Assembly: GCA_029378245.1 (NCBI GenBank)
Contig: JARKIF010000021.1
Coordinates: 558,001-622,000 of the forward strand
Length of the DNA: 64,000 nucleotides
Source: Roridomyces roridus
Taxonomy: Eukaryota > Basidiomycota > Agaricomycetes > Agaricales > Mycenaceae
Reading direction: 5' to 3'
Position 1 is the stretch's first letter. Every line of letters begins with the position of its first letter. Below, in pieces: positions 1 to 12,328 of the stretch. The notes beneath the pieces are model-generated. The model was not told the origin of the DNA, made no database searches, and saw only the letters and a program-made list of their open reading frames with translations. A program made the position numbers and the translations under genes.

Positions 1-449
1 GATGAATGCCGAGGCATATTAGGAATCACGGAGAAGAATCCACTCAAGTACTAGTGTAGTTCAAAAAGGAGATGAAATCGAACCCACTAGTACTATTTTG
101 CCACCATTGAACCTCTTTGAGGTCTCACTTCAAGACTTGTGATGGCACTGTAAGTCTCGAAAAGGACCGCTCAATTGTCTGCCAACCTCGATTCATTGTT
201 AGTTGCAGCGCCAGGCGCGGGAATGCCGGGTTAGAAAAGCCGTGGCGGCGGTCGGATGAATCATCCCCTACGTGGAACCCGGTAGTTCAACAGTGATCTG
301 CGACTTCGGCCACTGCAAGCTCACAGGACATTGAGAAGAAGGCTATTCACCACCCTCTAGTACATACAGCGTATAAGTTAAATAAATAATCAACGAGCAA
401 GAGTCTTGGAATCAAAGTAGGTCCATATAAATATCGCCAATCGAGCTAC
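1..449. other. no gene recognised
   Basis: No convincing open frame or family resemblance was seen. The stretch lies downstream (3') of the minus-strand secreted-protein gene and may hold its 3' untranslated region. Confidence 0.4.
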
Positions 450-2420
450 TCAGAGGGTGCAAGCTCCACCACACATGCCCTGATAACTGGAATCAATGTG
501 AGTGCCGGAAATCTGCTGGGCAAAATTCATGGAGGTAGTGCGATCCGGAACCGCGAGGTTTGAAAGGGGGAGGGACCAGTAGTTGTGTCCTTGCACTTGT
601 TTCTTGAAGTCTGCGTTCCAAGGCATCCATCAGTATCTGGGTTGAATCTTTTCACGAAGACTGACACCACCAAACCCATCCAGTCCCCACAAGATCAACA
701 TGGCCGGACCCGCTGACTGTGCACGACGTGCGGTTCAACTGAAGACAGCAGACCTGGCCCGCCTTGGCGTTCAACGAAACAGTTTGAGATGCTTGATTGG
801 TGACACTGTTTTCGGAACTGAGGATGTGATATATGAGCAGGGCCCATAAATCAAAACACTGGGATAATCTTACGAGGAACTCAGTTCGTTCGTAAAAGTC
901 ACCGTTGTATCTAGCGTCGCGGTTCTGTCGTAGATATATCAAAATCCAGGCCATCAAAATTTGTTCGAGGACACGCACACATCAACGATGTCGGGGATGC
1001 CGACAGATGCCGAGACGGAGGCGCCAATGGCGATTTCTGCGGTTTCTTAAGGTAAGAAATCAGTATAGTGGAAATTCCTTCAAGGTTCTACGAACCCGTG
1101 GTGCTCGTGGTGACTGTTTGGCTACTTCCCTCCATGAAGGAAAGTGTTACAGATCCTGCGAATAAGCAAATGGGCGGTTGGTGACAGCTATACACAGGGG
1201 GCATCAGCCGTGGCACATTTTTTTGTGTGCCAAGGTGGCACTTGGCGCGCAGTTGGGCCGTGGACATAAAACCACGTGCCTAGGTGCTCTTTTGATGTGC
1301 GTGAGTTCGAATCTGTGCTTATGTACCCATTTTCTTTGCCCGACACATTTGGTGATTCTGACTGCCGAACAACTTGTTTATAATTCAACTAAACTGTGGA
1401 GAATAATTCCTGACCCATTGAGCGAATTTAAAACATGATTCGCAGCATGTTGGGTGGTGTCATTGGGTATTCCTGCACCGGAGTCACTCCATTTCCCTGC
1501 AACAAGCATGGCCACAGCATGGAGGGTATCAACAGTATTTTTACATATATTAAAGGCCCTCTATGTGGACACTCACTCCCTCAAGATATAATGTCTATCC
1601 TTATATCACGACGCTCCCGGCCAATTGTGAAGGCCGGGGAACAAAGGAAATTCACACGTAATGTCCAACTTCCGGCCAACTACGCGCCAAGTGCCACGCA
1701 AGTGCTACCTTGGCACACAAGGCAAAGTGCCACGCTTGATGCCCCCTGTGTATGACACCTACCGGTAGTGCCACAGAGCTCTCCCTTTGACTGCTGGACT
1801 GCCGTGCTGCAGGACGGAGTGCCTACACCGAGAGTAAGTTGTGATGGAACATGTTGTAAAACCGTGAGAATAAATCCCTGAGACGGTGACCTGAACTGGC
1901 CCGTCTCCTACGCAAGCCTGCGCGCCGTACTGGATCTCCTGCATTGCGGGTTCAGTCAAAGCTCTGGCACAAACGCGGAACGCAAGACCAACATTAGCAA
2001 TATTTGTCATGACGGTACCGCCGCTTGCTATCTGTTGGTTGATAGTGTCTTGCAAACCCCGAAACTGTTTCAACATTCGAAAGTCAGCGACGCGGGGCAG
2101 GTTCCAGAACACGGATCTGACAGGCTTGGACATTCTGCGCACTAATGTCGACGCAGATTCCTGTGTCTCTCTTTCGGCCCAAGTTCGTGGCCGCGGTCGT
2201 TCCTTAGAGAACAGTCAGGAAAGTCCAGACAAGACCGAGATCAAGAACGTACCCATCAAATCGCCGCGCTTGCTAAAGACGGATATGAGGCCAGTTGTGT
2301 CGTCGTATGCAAGTATGGATGCGTTCTGAGCAAGCTTCCGGATGCGACTTGGATGCTCGGAATGGAAGTCGTAGCGACCCAAAGGGGAAGGGCGACGAAA
2401 GTGAGCAAAGGGGAGAACAT
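450..2420 (-). CDS. secreted protein of unknown function, multi-exon, intron carries a transposon
   Basis: Minus-strand pieces join across short introns into one protein. It starts at 2420 with a hydrophobic signal-like N-terminus (MFSPLLTFVALPLW). Next come a segment KLAQNASILAYDD...SVFSKRG, then TTAATNLGRKRDTG, YGAQACVGDGPVQVTV, STAVQQSKGELCGTTG, GASVSASVGIPDIVDV, and a Cys-containing stretch around NAKAGQVCCLQLNRTSC...GTGWVW. The last exon ends SSYQGMCGGACTL at the stop 450-452. Alternating Ser/Thr-rich beta-like segments and paired cysteines fit an extracellular protein; I recall similar agaricomycete secreted proteins but cannot name a function. The exon ending near 1763 and the exon starting at 1155 join in frame across an intron of 607 bp that contains an inverted-repeat element. 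The junction between the signal peptide and KLAQNAS is not resolved: the frames differ and the gap is too short for a normal intron, so a frameshift is possible. Confidence 0.5.
1191..1752. mobile_element. MITE-like element with ~70-bp terminal inverted repeats
   Basis: The left end (1191-1260) and the reverse complement of the right end (about 1676-1752) match over some 70 bp, beginning TACACAGGGGGCATCA and continuing through GTGTGCCAAGG and GGCACTTGGCGCG; the right copy has an 11-bp extra repeat. Both ends carry TA next to CACAGG, so a TA target duplication is possible but cannot be told apart from the repeat itself. No transposase frame lies inside. It sits within an intron of the secreted-protein gene. 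A non-autonomous DNA transposon is the simplest reading; the superfamily is not certain. Confidence 0.75.
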
Positions 2421-3281
2421 TGTGGATTGAGGGAGCAGCTGGAGAGGGTATCTCAATCCACTGCAACTTTTATAGCTGCAGTTGTCGGAGATGACAAAAG
2501 CAGAGCGTTTCAAAGCCTCGAATATGGTGTTGTTCACAACGGTGTTTGCTTGGCTGTGTCGCGAGGCATCTGGACTCCGTTGATGCTTGGGCTTGGAAGA
2601 GGCGCCAAAGTATGTACCGTTTCATCCAAGTGAGAATTCGTCCATAGATACCAGTGGTCCGAGCTGTCCTTCCGGGAGATAAGCGAAGTTTCGCACTGAT
2701 GCACAGCAGAACCTCAACTACCGAGACGGTCGAGTCTTGAAATTTCTGCACCACGGAGAAAGAAGCGTGGGGGGAGGAGGGGAGATGTCGCCGCCGTCAA
2801 TGAGCGCCCGAGTTCCCACTTGGAGATCCGCACTGTCTGCCAGGTAAGATGGATGACGTAGCTCTAAGGCCGCCACAGAAACCAGTTTAGTTTGGACTCT
2901 GGAGCCAGTGAAACGCTCAGAGGTCCAGTCCTCTTCAGACACAATAATTGTAATCGTGCCCAAGAGTGAAGGGCGTTCGCTCGTTCGACTGTGCTCTACC
3001 GTCCGGTCACTGGTGATCCGGAAAATGTATGGAGCTGGTCCGGGTTGGTTTCGAGTTAGTAGAGAATTACATTGAACTTGTAACCCGGGGTGTCCTGCGG
3101 TCTCAAGAACACCGTTCAAAGAATAGCTTGCCCATTCTAGTCTACGGCTGATATGATCATCTTGTCCATGACACAAATAAGAGATGGCCGAGCACGCCAG
3201 ACCTCCGTCGTCCATTCATCATGTCCTGTCCCGGTGAGTCCCGTCTGCAGCGCATCGACACTTGGTGAATAAATATTCACT
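2421..3281. other. intergenic between secreted-protein gene and P450
   Basis: Holds the 5' flank of the secreted-protein gene and the 3' flank of the P450. A 165-codon minus frame at 2718-3215 has no family resemblance that I can see and is left uncalled. Confidence 0.35.
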
Positions 3282-5521
3282 TCACCCGGAATCCCCTTGA
3301 AACCTCTGAGTCTCCGTCGCCCGAATCAACTCAACCGCCTCATTCGATCGGGGAGTGATCTTGCACTTGAACGGAAGCGGTCCACTGCATCGAAGTCGTC
3401 AATTCACTCCATCCGCCCGCCCATAATCAAGACATACCTGATCCATGCAGACACATACCCACCCATACACTCGCCATCTACCTCTTCGGGGCTGATATCA
3501 AACACCGCAAGAATGGAGGCGATCGCAATCCAGAGCGTTGAGCGTGCAAAGTGGCGGCCGGGGCATAGTCTGCGTCAACTTGATGTTTAGCACCACGGTT
3601 ATTCGAGTTGATCCTGAGCAAACGCACCTTCGCCCATACCCAAACGCAGCTTGCGGATCCAGTGCGCCGGGGTCGAGTCTCCCATCAGGGAGCAGGAAAC
3701 GCTCGGGTTTGAAGAGGTGCGGGTCGGGGTAGTTTCGTTCGTCGTGAAGGATTGCCCTGCGAAGCTCAGCTCGAGAACGCGAGAATCTCGCAACACTTAC
3801 CAGGTATTCCCAATGACAAGAGACCCCCTGGGAATCCTATACCCACCATACTCGTCCTCTACGTCAAGAAGCCGGGGCAGAGCTTCGAATTGTTATCAGA
3901 ATCACCGTGCCCCAAGACTCAGCACGCACCAAAAGGCTTGATAGTCTGCCACCTCAACACCTCCTTCACAATCGCTCCAACATACGGCAGCGCATCCTCG
4001 TCTGCAAACGCGGGGAGGAACTTGCCGTCCGTGAGCGCATCAATTTCGGCCTGGGCTCTACGCTGCGCGTCGGGATCGGTGAGCATCGCCATGAGGAAGA
4101 AACCGAGGGCGGCGGAAGATGTGTCAGCGCCGCCGATGAACTAGTATTGGGTGAGAAAGAGGGGATCGAGAGTTTTGACATCGTACCATACTACCAGCCG
4201 CTGCCTAGGTACACCCCAGGAGTTGGATACGAGGACCCAAATTGAGGTTTCGAATACGCACCTTGAGATGGCGTTCCTCGAAATACACCCCCTCCCGATT
4301 GTTCAGCGTATCGAGCCCTCGCGATGTGAACGAGGACCTCGCGAGGCCAGACTCCTACATGTACGCAAACGTCGTTTCATGGCAGACAGATGTAAGAGAT
4401 AATTTATGCACGTACCAACCTGCGCTTCGTCTCCGCAAACGGGACCTCGAGCATCGCATGCGCCAACTTGCTCCACTCAGCCGCTCGGCGTTTGAAGCCT
4501 GCGCCGGGGAACCACCATGGGATGTGTTTCAGCGCGGGGAACGTATCCTATCCGTCGAGTTATTCGAACTGAAACACGAGACCGCATTTGATAGACGCAC
4601 GACAAGATACCGCCCGGGAACGTTCGCAAGTGCAAAGCTGCGCAGTGCCTTGTTTGCCAACACGACATACGGGTCGTTTTTTGGTTGTACGTCAATCCCG
4701 TATAGAGCAGAGAGGATGAGCTCGCCGGTGAGACTGCGTCGTGTTCGATGAGCAGGTAATGTCACACACGAAGAGACGAAAGCGCACTGCCTGAAATGAT
4801 CCTCAAACGCTTCGGGAGTGTCGAGAAGACACGCGAGGAGGGTGCGAGCAACTGACAGCTGGTGCGGTCTGTAAGCACGTGCGTCTTTTATGTTGAAGGA
4901 TTCGTTGATGAGACGGCGGTGGATACGCCTGGGGAGTGAGAATCAGACACCGTTGGCGATGACGAGAAATGTACCAATTTCACCATTGCTCCCCGTACTT
5001 CAACGACCCTGAAGAGTTGTCAGTAACCAACCGCATATACCAGTGGCTACACGCACCGACCATGAAGCCCCAGCCCATTAAATCAGAAACCATCGGGAAA
5101 TCGGGTCTGTATATCCTGTAAACACTACTTGTGGGAAGGAACTTGTAAAGTGACGCACCGATTCGAATACCTGGCAGACCGTTTCTCCAACAACGCATCC
5201 GTCGCCTTTAAGGAGCAGAGCACTACAAACGATTGCCCGAACATGTTAAAATGGATGATATCCGAGTCTTCAAGTTAGATGAGCAAGGGTGAAGCGAGCC
5301 AAAATATGACGATTGGTACCATATTCCTTCGCCCATCGCGCATAAGTCTCCCACTGGTAGCTTGCCGGGATATCGAGCGCATTTCCAATGAAAGGGAGTG
5401 GTTTGGGGCCAGGTGGGAGGGGAAGCTTGGTACGCGAGCTTTGCCGGGACCAGAGAGTGCACAGGGCGGTGAGGAGTGTCCCAGTAAACAGGACCGCGGA
5501 GAGGGAGTCGAGGGAGGCCAT
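3282..5521 (-). CDS. cytochrome P450 monooxygenase (fungal class II, membrane anchored)
   Basis: Haem-thiolate monooxygenase of the ER membrane, working with a P450 reductase. Start chosen at 5521 (ATGGCC context): a hydrophobic anchor SLSAVLFTGTLLTALCTLW is followed by the proline-rich hinge LPLPPGPKPLPFIGNALD. Downstream exons on the minus strand give RPDFPMVSDLMGW, the C-helix region ending YGEQW / RRIHRRLINESFN, LTGELILSALYGIDV, FPALKHIPWWFPGAGFKRRAA, the I-helix oxygen-binding motif GGADTSSA (~4130), the K-helix ExxR as KEVLRW (~3990), the PERF-type KPERFLLPDG (~3680), and the haem loop AFGYGRR/CPGRHFA split by an intron (~3600). The C-terminus FKCKITPRSNEAVELIRATET ends at 3282-3284. 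At least ten short introns. One junction after the K-helix (about 3880-3945) is doubtful: the frame meets a TGA, and the alternative 71-bp intron leaves the protein some eight residues short. Confidence 0.85.
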
Positions 5522-5599
5522 GGGGACGCAGGTACGTACAGGTGCAATAAGTATGGAACCTACTTGTACTAAGCTTGAAATCGCGCCGGTCTTCAAGCT

Positions 5600-7600
5600 C
5601 CATCTTTCTTACTTCATCCTGCTTCTTCTCGCCAACCGATCCGCCGGAAGTTTGAAGCTACTTTGGCTCGGTACTCCGTTTCCAAGTCGAATTCGTCGTT
5701 AATTTGTGGTAGTGCGGCCCTGTGGGACGGTGATGAGGGTGAGAGCCTGAGGAGAGAGGAGAGTTAGGTTCGGTACAAGCCCCATTCCGACATCAGGCCG
5801 ATCACGAACCAAACACACACAACAAGGCCTTCGTCAGAAGGGGCTTGCTTCAAAGTCCGTCGATCGGAGGGGTTGAAAATCGACCTTCAGCAACACAACT
5901 AAAAGTCGGAGCCGCTGGGTCAATTGGCAAAAGTTTTAGTTCATATCTCTAGCTACAAGTTTGTCTCCGAACTCCAAAGATTTCCGGAAGAATTCGGCGA
6001 GTCCTGGGTGCTGCAAGTTGGCCGAAAACAGCTGAAATTTCAGATGCCTCAGAAATATTCATTTCTCATTGGATCTTTCTGTGACTCAAATCGAAGCTTG
6101 TATAGGGTAGGATCTATGGGTAGGACGAGCCCTCTATCCACAATCACAGCGAGGAAGGTTTTACAGGTCAATTCAGGTCGAAATCTGCACCATGTCACCA
6201 CTATCACGTAATGTGATGTGAGCCCAAAATGCACCCTGTGCGCAATAAAAGCTGCCATATTCGACGCGAAGCACCTTCCAAGTCCAAGGCAGTTGCTAGA
6301 GACCTAGAGGATGTCGCGCAGCCATCCTTCTTTGCAGGAGCCAGCCAGGACAACTTTGATCGCAGCGAGATCACTGTGTTTCAGCAGCTCTGATGCCGGG
6401 AAACGCCACATTCGAGGATGTGCAGGCTTCCAGCTGGTCAAGGGAAAAATCTGGAAATATTCAGGAAGATTTGAGACATCCATACGATTAATTTAGTCCG
6501 CCAATATGAGCGAAGCCTGCTGCCAGCAGGAAACACTGAGAAGCCAAGACACACCGAGATCAACAGAACTACGGTATATTCGGAGACGACGGGCGGGTAG
6601 CGCGTACGACGGAGACGACGACAAGACGGTAAACGACAAGAGAAGACTGTGTATGTAAGTGTCCATGTGATACGTAAGCCGATGGGTTTACACCGGATCG
6701 TCATTCCATAGACCTGCAGGCAGTGGTTTTAAGAAAATCAGCAAAGTTGGATTGGAACAAAGATAGAGTTGATTCTGAGCAGTTTTTAATACGGGAAAAA
6801 AAGTCTCAGGCAAGCCTGGCATACTATCTATGTGTTGCAGGAAACCCCAAGGTGAGGGGCAAAGTACGGGGGAAGTACAAGTGAACTAACAAACCGCAGA
6901 TCTGACGGATTTGAAGCAAGCCCCTTCAAGAAGGACCCCGGCGCGCCGGGCCGGAACTTCGCGGGCTTGTTCCGAACCTAGAGGAGAGTCGTGACTCGTC
7001 ATTGTTTGTTCTGTGATTGATCCGAACGATCATTCCCACGGTGCGCCCGAAATCAACACTGTTCGAATATTGAGATTCGCATGTAAGTACTACCACATAC
7101 TACTACCTTTATTAGTAGTACTCCATCTGCCACTGGTAGTAGTCTCTCATAGACAGACGCCATAACATGTTGACACTCATTCTTCGAGAACATCTATCCT
7201 TGCGCACTTGATCACCGATCCGGGGCCCAGATTCGTGTGGCCAAAGTTATAGACCATCCAGACGGACTAGTGGCCAATTACGGATTCTACACTAATCATG
7301 AAAAAAAAGACTCGATGACTTTTTGGACCCCACCAATTTCTTTCGCCATCGACCAGTCATGAGGATGGGAGTGCAAGAAGGGATACATACCAGAACCGCA
7401 GCCGTTCGTGGCCGGCCCGGAACCAAATATCCGACGCACCGATTCGAATAGATGGCAGGCTGTTTCTAGTCTCTCTTACAGACCATCTATGCTCCGTGCT
7501 CATTGCTTACATTTCGCAACGCCACTATTTACTTATGTTTCAATCCAGAAAGTGTCCTCAAGATTACAATTTCCGCTACTTAATCAAAGTACATACATAC
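5600..7600. other. 2-kb gene-poor stretch
   Basis: No family-supported coding segment on either strand. A perfect 8-bp hairpin TACTACTA/TAGTAGTA lies at 7098-7120 within a run of ACT/AGT triplets. The part next to 5521 would hold the P450 promoter. Confidence 0.35.
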
Positions 7601-9545
7601 TCAAACAGCGGAGGCAAAGTGAAATTCTGGATTGCCAGCTTTCTCGTCACGAACCGACGGGTCTGTGTCCGGGTCGATAGTAGCCTGGTCCGGGGCCGGC
7701 ATGTCCATCGCCTGAATGCAGAATAAACAAGGAAACACTGCTAGGAAACATCCACTTCCACTCACCCGGAACTCAGACGCCGGTACAGTGACACCGTCTC
7801 TGCTGATGATGGTTTCCTCGTGCACGTGAATCTGAAGGCAGGAGATGAGCCGGTATTGAGTTGCAATTAGTTAACAAACTCACCCGATTGAAGAACGAAA
7901 ACGTCGTGATCCCGTCCTTGTTCCTCTTTCGTATCGAGTCACGGAAGTTCAAAGTGGCAAGGAGAGAATTCGAGTACACTGTCCACGAGTGAGCCGCCGG
8001 TCGACCCTGCGAGAAAGACTACTGACGCTTCCCTGCCATGATGTTGAACGACAAGTGAATGAGGTTGTCCGGCATTGTCAAGAACTAGCTTCTGGTCAGC
8101 ATCCTTGGCGGGAGGAGTCTACAGCTCGACGCACGCAAATCATATCCATCAAGACCACCACACTAGGCTCTGGTCAGCCTTGACCCACCCACGGGACCGT
8201 CCACACCCACGCACCTCGTCAAAAGACCCGTGTTAATAGCATAGAGCATCAACCTTGTAACGATAGAGTTGGTCCTAAAATGACTTTAGTAAGGAGCTAA
8301 GGATCCCAACCTACATGCACGCACCTCGTTTGAATACCCGTCCTTGTCTTCATCAAATACCAACATAAAGACACCGCGATCAATGCATCGGCCGTGGACG
8401 CACAGGCCAGGCCGACACTCGATATCCACTGTCACATTGAAGTGGCGTTAGCGGATCATCGGTACGACATCCAACGCACCTCAAATTTATAGAACAAAGC
8501 GAGCTCTTGTAGTTGGAACCTATTTCCCATGAGCGAGGTTCTCAAAATCACAAGAATGGATTGTAACGCACATTCGCACCACAGCGACTAGCAGACAAAT
8601 CAGTCGATGCTGACTTCGAAGACTTGTTCGACTCACCCAACTCGAATACTGTATGGCCGGCTCGTCGGCTGCATTCGATTGAATTTAACAGAGCGCTCAC
8701 CAAAAAACAGTAAGGAGAGTAAGATCTAGAGCACTATCAACCTCCGCCCGAAGAAGCTGTCGGAGACTCACGATGACCGAGCAGAGTATCCAATTCCCGT
8801 TGCTCACTATGTACAAAAGATCCCCGATCAATGCCGAGTTCCAGGGAGACTTGCGCGCGAATACTTGCACAGGTAAACCCGGTACGTCAGAAATCTGTGT
8901 GTTTTCCAGTCACTTCTTCAATCCCCATCCCTAGGCTTGTTCGTTCACGCACAATTCAACAATGAGGATGATGAGATTCTTCAAAGGATGGGTGAGTCCG
9001 ACGAATTGCACCGTGGTAGATGGGCTTCAAGTCACCGTTAACAGAATCCCGACCTAGAAAAACAAAAGACGTCAGAGTGGGATCGACACTCAAGACGGGC
9101 TCGCACACTAAACGTCCTACTCGAAGGTCAGCGAAACTTGCAGACCGCAGCGGATGCAAGCAGCCGACTCACCATGTACTCTTGACCTGAAAACTGTCTG
9201 GATCCCCGTAGTGTACAACGAGCCAATTGTACAGCATGTGCCCGATGAGGGCTAGTTGTACGGTATCAAGCAGCCTGCGAGGAGAAACCCATTGATTATC
9301 GAGCGTCTGAAGGAAAGAGGAATATTGAGAAATGACACCCACCAAAGACTCGACACCAGAAGTTTCAGCCACTTGTTGTCCTTGGGGAATCTCTGAAAGT
9401 ACGAAAACGCCTGTGTTGACAAGACGCCGTACAGTCTAGACATGGGAGTCAGGATTGAACCTCTTCAAACAGACGCGGGTACATACCCCCATGCCAATAC
9501 GTATCCGACCGAAATCGACCCGAGCGTCGTGTCGTATTCACCCAT
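7601..9545 (-). CDS. DUF6534-like multi-pass membrane protein
   Basis: Basidiomycete integral-membrane family of unknown function, usually seven helices with a soluble C-tail. Start at 9545: MGEYDTTLGSISVGYVLAWG, then LYGVLSTQAFSYFQRFPKDN, LLDTVQLALIGHMLYNW, the helix WISSVGLACASTADALIAV, the hallmark SLCWYLMKTRTGIQT followed by RTNSIVTRLMLYAINTGLLT, FLTMPDNLIHLSFNIMAGK, and the last helix VYSNSLLATLNFRDSIRKR. The C-tail IHVHEETIISRD ends FHFASAV at stop 7601-7603. These blocks are in the family order and are separated by at least eight short introns; I did not resolve every exon between 9180 and 8480. No disabling change was seen. A larger member cluster lies just downstream (12.3 and 14.1 kb). 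Confidence 0.75.
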
Positions 9546-9729
9546 GGGGACAGGGACGCGCAGCAAGACAGACGAGTTTGGGTGGGATCAAGAAGGTGGC
9601 GTTAAGAGTGCTATGCATACTTATAGACGTGTGCCAGTGTTCCCCACAGAATCTGCGTGAGGAAAGAAAGTTTACCGGCAGGCATTTGGTTCGTTCGCCG
9701 GCCGTGACACAGCCTATCGGCGGCTATAG

Positions 9730-10240
9730 CCCAATGTCGACCTCATTTTTCACATTCTCGGCCGCCCGATTGTGGGACGATTTGATTTTGTTGCGGCATT
9801 TGGGATGGGCTTCCAGTTCGGTATGTCGTTGAAGGAGTTGAGTGGTACCTGGAGGCCCAGACAAGTCGCCTGTGAAAGAAGGTGTCGGAGCGAATAGACT
9901 CGGCAAATGGCAGAGCGGGAAATTGTCACTGGGCAGCTGATATGGAGAGCCTCCGAGGGCGGGAACGGCAGCCTTAATGTCGTCCACGGTGTGGAGCAAG
10001 AGGGGTGTGGCGAGCAATCGGACTTCCTTTATCACTGGTCATCGCACTCTTTTGCTTGGATTCTCCGAAAGCTCGCGCCTGCACGAGGAATCGACTGTCT
10101 CGCCAGTGGAAGAGATGACTGCATCCAAGTATCGCCCAATCGGGCTCTGGACTCCCGCTTCCAGGCTGCCGTACAGAACCACTTTTTGGGTACTTGACAA
10201 TGTCTATTGGACACCAGCTTTGTGGACGCCTCTGACTTCT
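9730..10240 (-). other. possible unidentified coding remnant
   Basis: The minus strand holds short protein-like segments in different frames (YLDAVISSTGETVDSSCRR near 10110, VDDIKAAVPALGGSPYQL near 9960) that might be exons of one gene. They do not connect to the DUF6534-like gene, which has its own start at 9545. I do not recognise the family, and a chance open frame is possible. Confidence 0.2.
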
Positions 10241-12328
10241 GTCAATTGCGGTCGTAAACCGACGAGTTTCGTACCGTTCTTTGATCTATTCTGAATTGGA
10301 GCGGACTTGAATCGTATGTACAGAGCGGCTTGCCTACGCTGTTGGAGAAACGTCTACACCACAGTTCGCGCACAGAGACCGGCACCAATAGCTGGGATCG
10401 CACGAGAAGAGAGAAGAGTGGTCGCCGAGGATGCAGTGACGGTCCAAGTCTCCAAGACAACGCGTTGATAAGCAGTGGATTTACCCACGCGTGTAAACCA
10501 CGTACTTTTGGGATTTCACGCATCTTTGACGCTGCTACTCTCCGGGACTAGTGAGGCATATTTGAGGGTACACGCTCGCCTCGGGGCGGTGTATTGAACC
10601 GTTAAAGGTCGCAAGCCGGTGTTTTGACGTTGGGCTCTGGGAATTAGCTGATGACTGTGTACCATTGCACCTGAGGTGACCAAGAGGAATTACACAATGC
10701 CCGTGTATTAGGATGCCGAGAAGCACCCGCGCCGTCGAGAACAGAACCACGGTTCGATTTGAACATGACCTCCCGCGGGTTGAGCCTTTGATTAGCGCTC
10801 TTGCCAGGACATGCCGAGAGACTGCCGGTTGGTTCATCAAACTGCCGGTAGTGAGTACATGCTCAGATCAGAATTGGAGTAACGAGGGTGCAGCCGTAAG
10901 TTGGATATTGAACCAATGGGCAGCATCAAACCAGAGACGAGAGTTCAATTGTGACGCCGGATGATGCCGTGAGACTTCCGGCAGGTGTGCAGAGAGAGAT
11001 TGGAAATTGGTTGTGTTCGGGACCGCTCCAGGCCAAGTCACATGCAGTTTGATCGGTGCTGACTGAGGCTCAAAGCACGCCATCCTGAGAAATTGATGAA
11101 CCACATGGAACCCATCCAATAGAGAGAATCTCATTGGACCCAGCGCCCGGAACACACTGCAGGATCAAACAGGATCACCCAGTTACCTTTTTCATTACAA
11201 CTCCGCAAAATGTATAAAAGCCCAGCCAAAAGTAGTGTACAGTAGCTTACCTTCCCCGCAGGAGCGGCAAGGGCAGACTCACAGAGATTAATAGAGATTA
11301 GAGATTGGAATTGAATTGAGAGTTTTTGAATAAGGATTGTAATATTCCCTGAAGGGAACCCTGTTCATTCTCATTTCTCGAAGCCTTTATGAGCCCTGGA
11401 GATGTCTCCCCCTTCGCCGTGGTGCAAGGGCTTGCTCTGCAGTCTCATTGAGTTGAGCACTGTGTATCGTGTTTGACTGCCGGGCACACTAGAGATAGAT
11501 TGTTGTTGCATGCACATGAGGGTCCTGATGGACGAGACGCCTGTCCTACTACCCCGAACTCACACGCACATCTCGTGTTTAGATTGTGGAGTTGTGATTG
11601 ATTTATATTGAGTTTGTTGGTTTATTGAGTGGTTGGATTGGTTGGGTTAGCTCTCGGGCACTCACAGTCTACTTCCCGGTACACCTCGGACTCATGTATT
11701 ATGATTTCACGGCCGCACTCTCGTGCCCCGTTTCAGCGTTACGGATCCATCACCGGCTAGGCGATACCGGCGGGGCCGAGACCGCTGGTGGATACTTTTC
11801 TTTTGAGGGTACGCAGTACTACTACGCACAAGCCAAGCGGGCAATCACAAATCGTGTCATCAGATATCCTCCTTCGACACTGGGTCAACGATTGGTCGCA
11901 GGTGTATTTTTGATGATACCTTGCAATAAGTTCCAGTAAAAAAAACCTGTACTTGTCCTGTAAATGCATGGTCGGGAAATCGAACCCGTGCGCGCAGTGT
12001 CACTTCGAGGGACCACATTGAACCGTCCTCGAACGCTCGAGCACGGAACGCTGAACAAGTAACGGTCTCTTCAGTCTTGCACAAATACAACATTAATATT
12101 CTTGACTTGCCTGAATTCTACCCCCCCCCCCCCCCCCCCCAATCCTCCCAAAAGCGACCGCTTCAAGCAAAGAAGTGGCCATGTACACCACCAATGACTT
12201 CCCCTGCTGTGAAGCGGCCTGGGAGCGGTGAAGTTGAAGAAGAGGGGGAGAGGACGCGTCGTCCCGAGGCGTCGATTGAGAGGCCGCGCGGGAAGGAGGA
12301 ACTGCAACGCATGTAGTGCACCACCGGC
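10241..12328. other. gene-poor stretch with isolated TATA box
   Basis: No supported gene. A TATAAAAG box lies at 11213-11220, followed by CT/AG-rich transcribed-looking sequence and an AATAAGG at about 11330. This arrangement could be a promoter of a short non-coding transcript or part of an old LTR, but no repeat partner was found. A run of about 20 C lies at 12120-12140. Confidence 0.25.

Noticed and set aside
4330..4402. Stop codon within the P450 that suggested a pseudogene
   Set aside because: It falls in a clean 76-bp intron (GTACGT...ATGTAG); splicing joins FAETKRRL to ESGLARSSF in frame.
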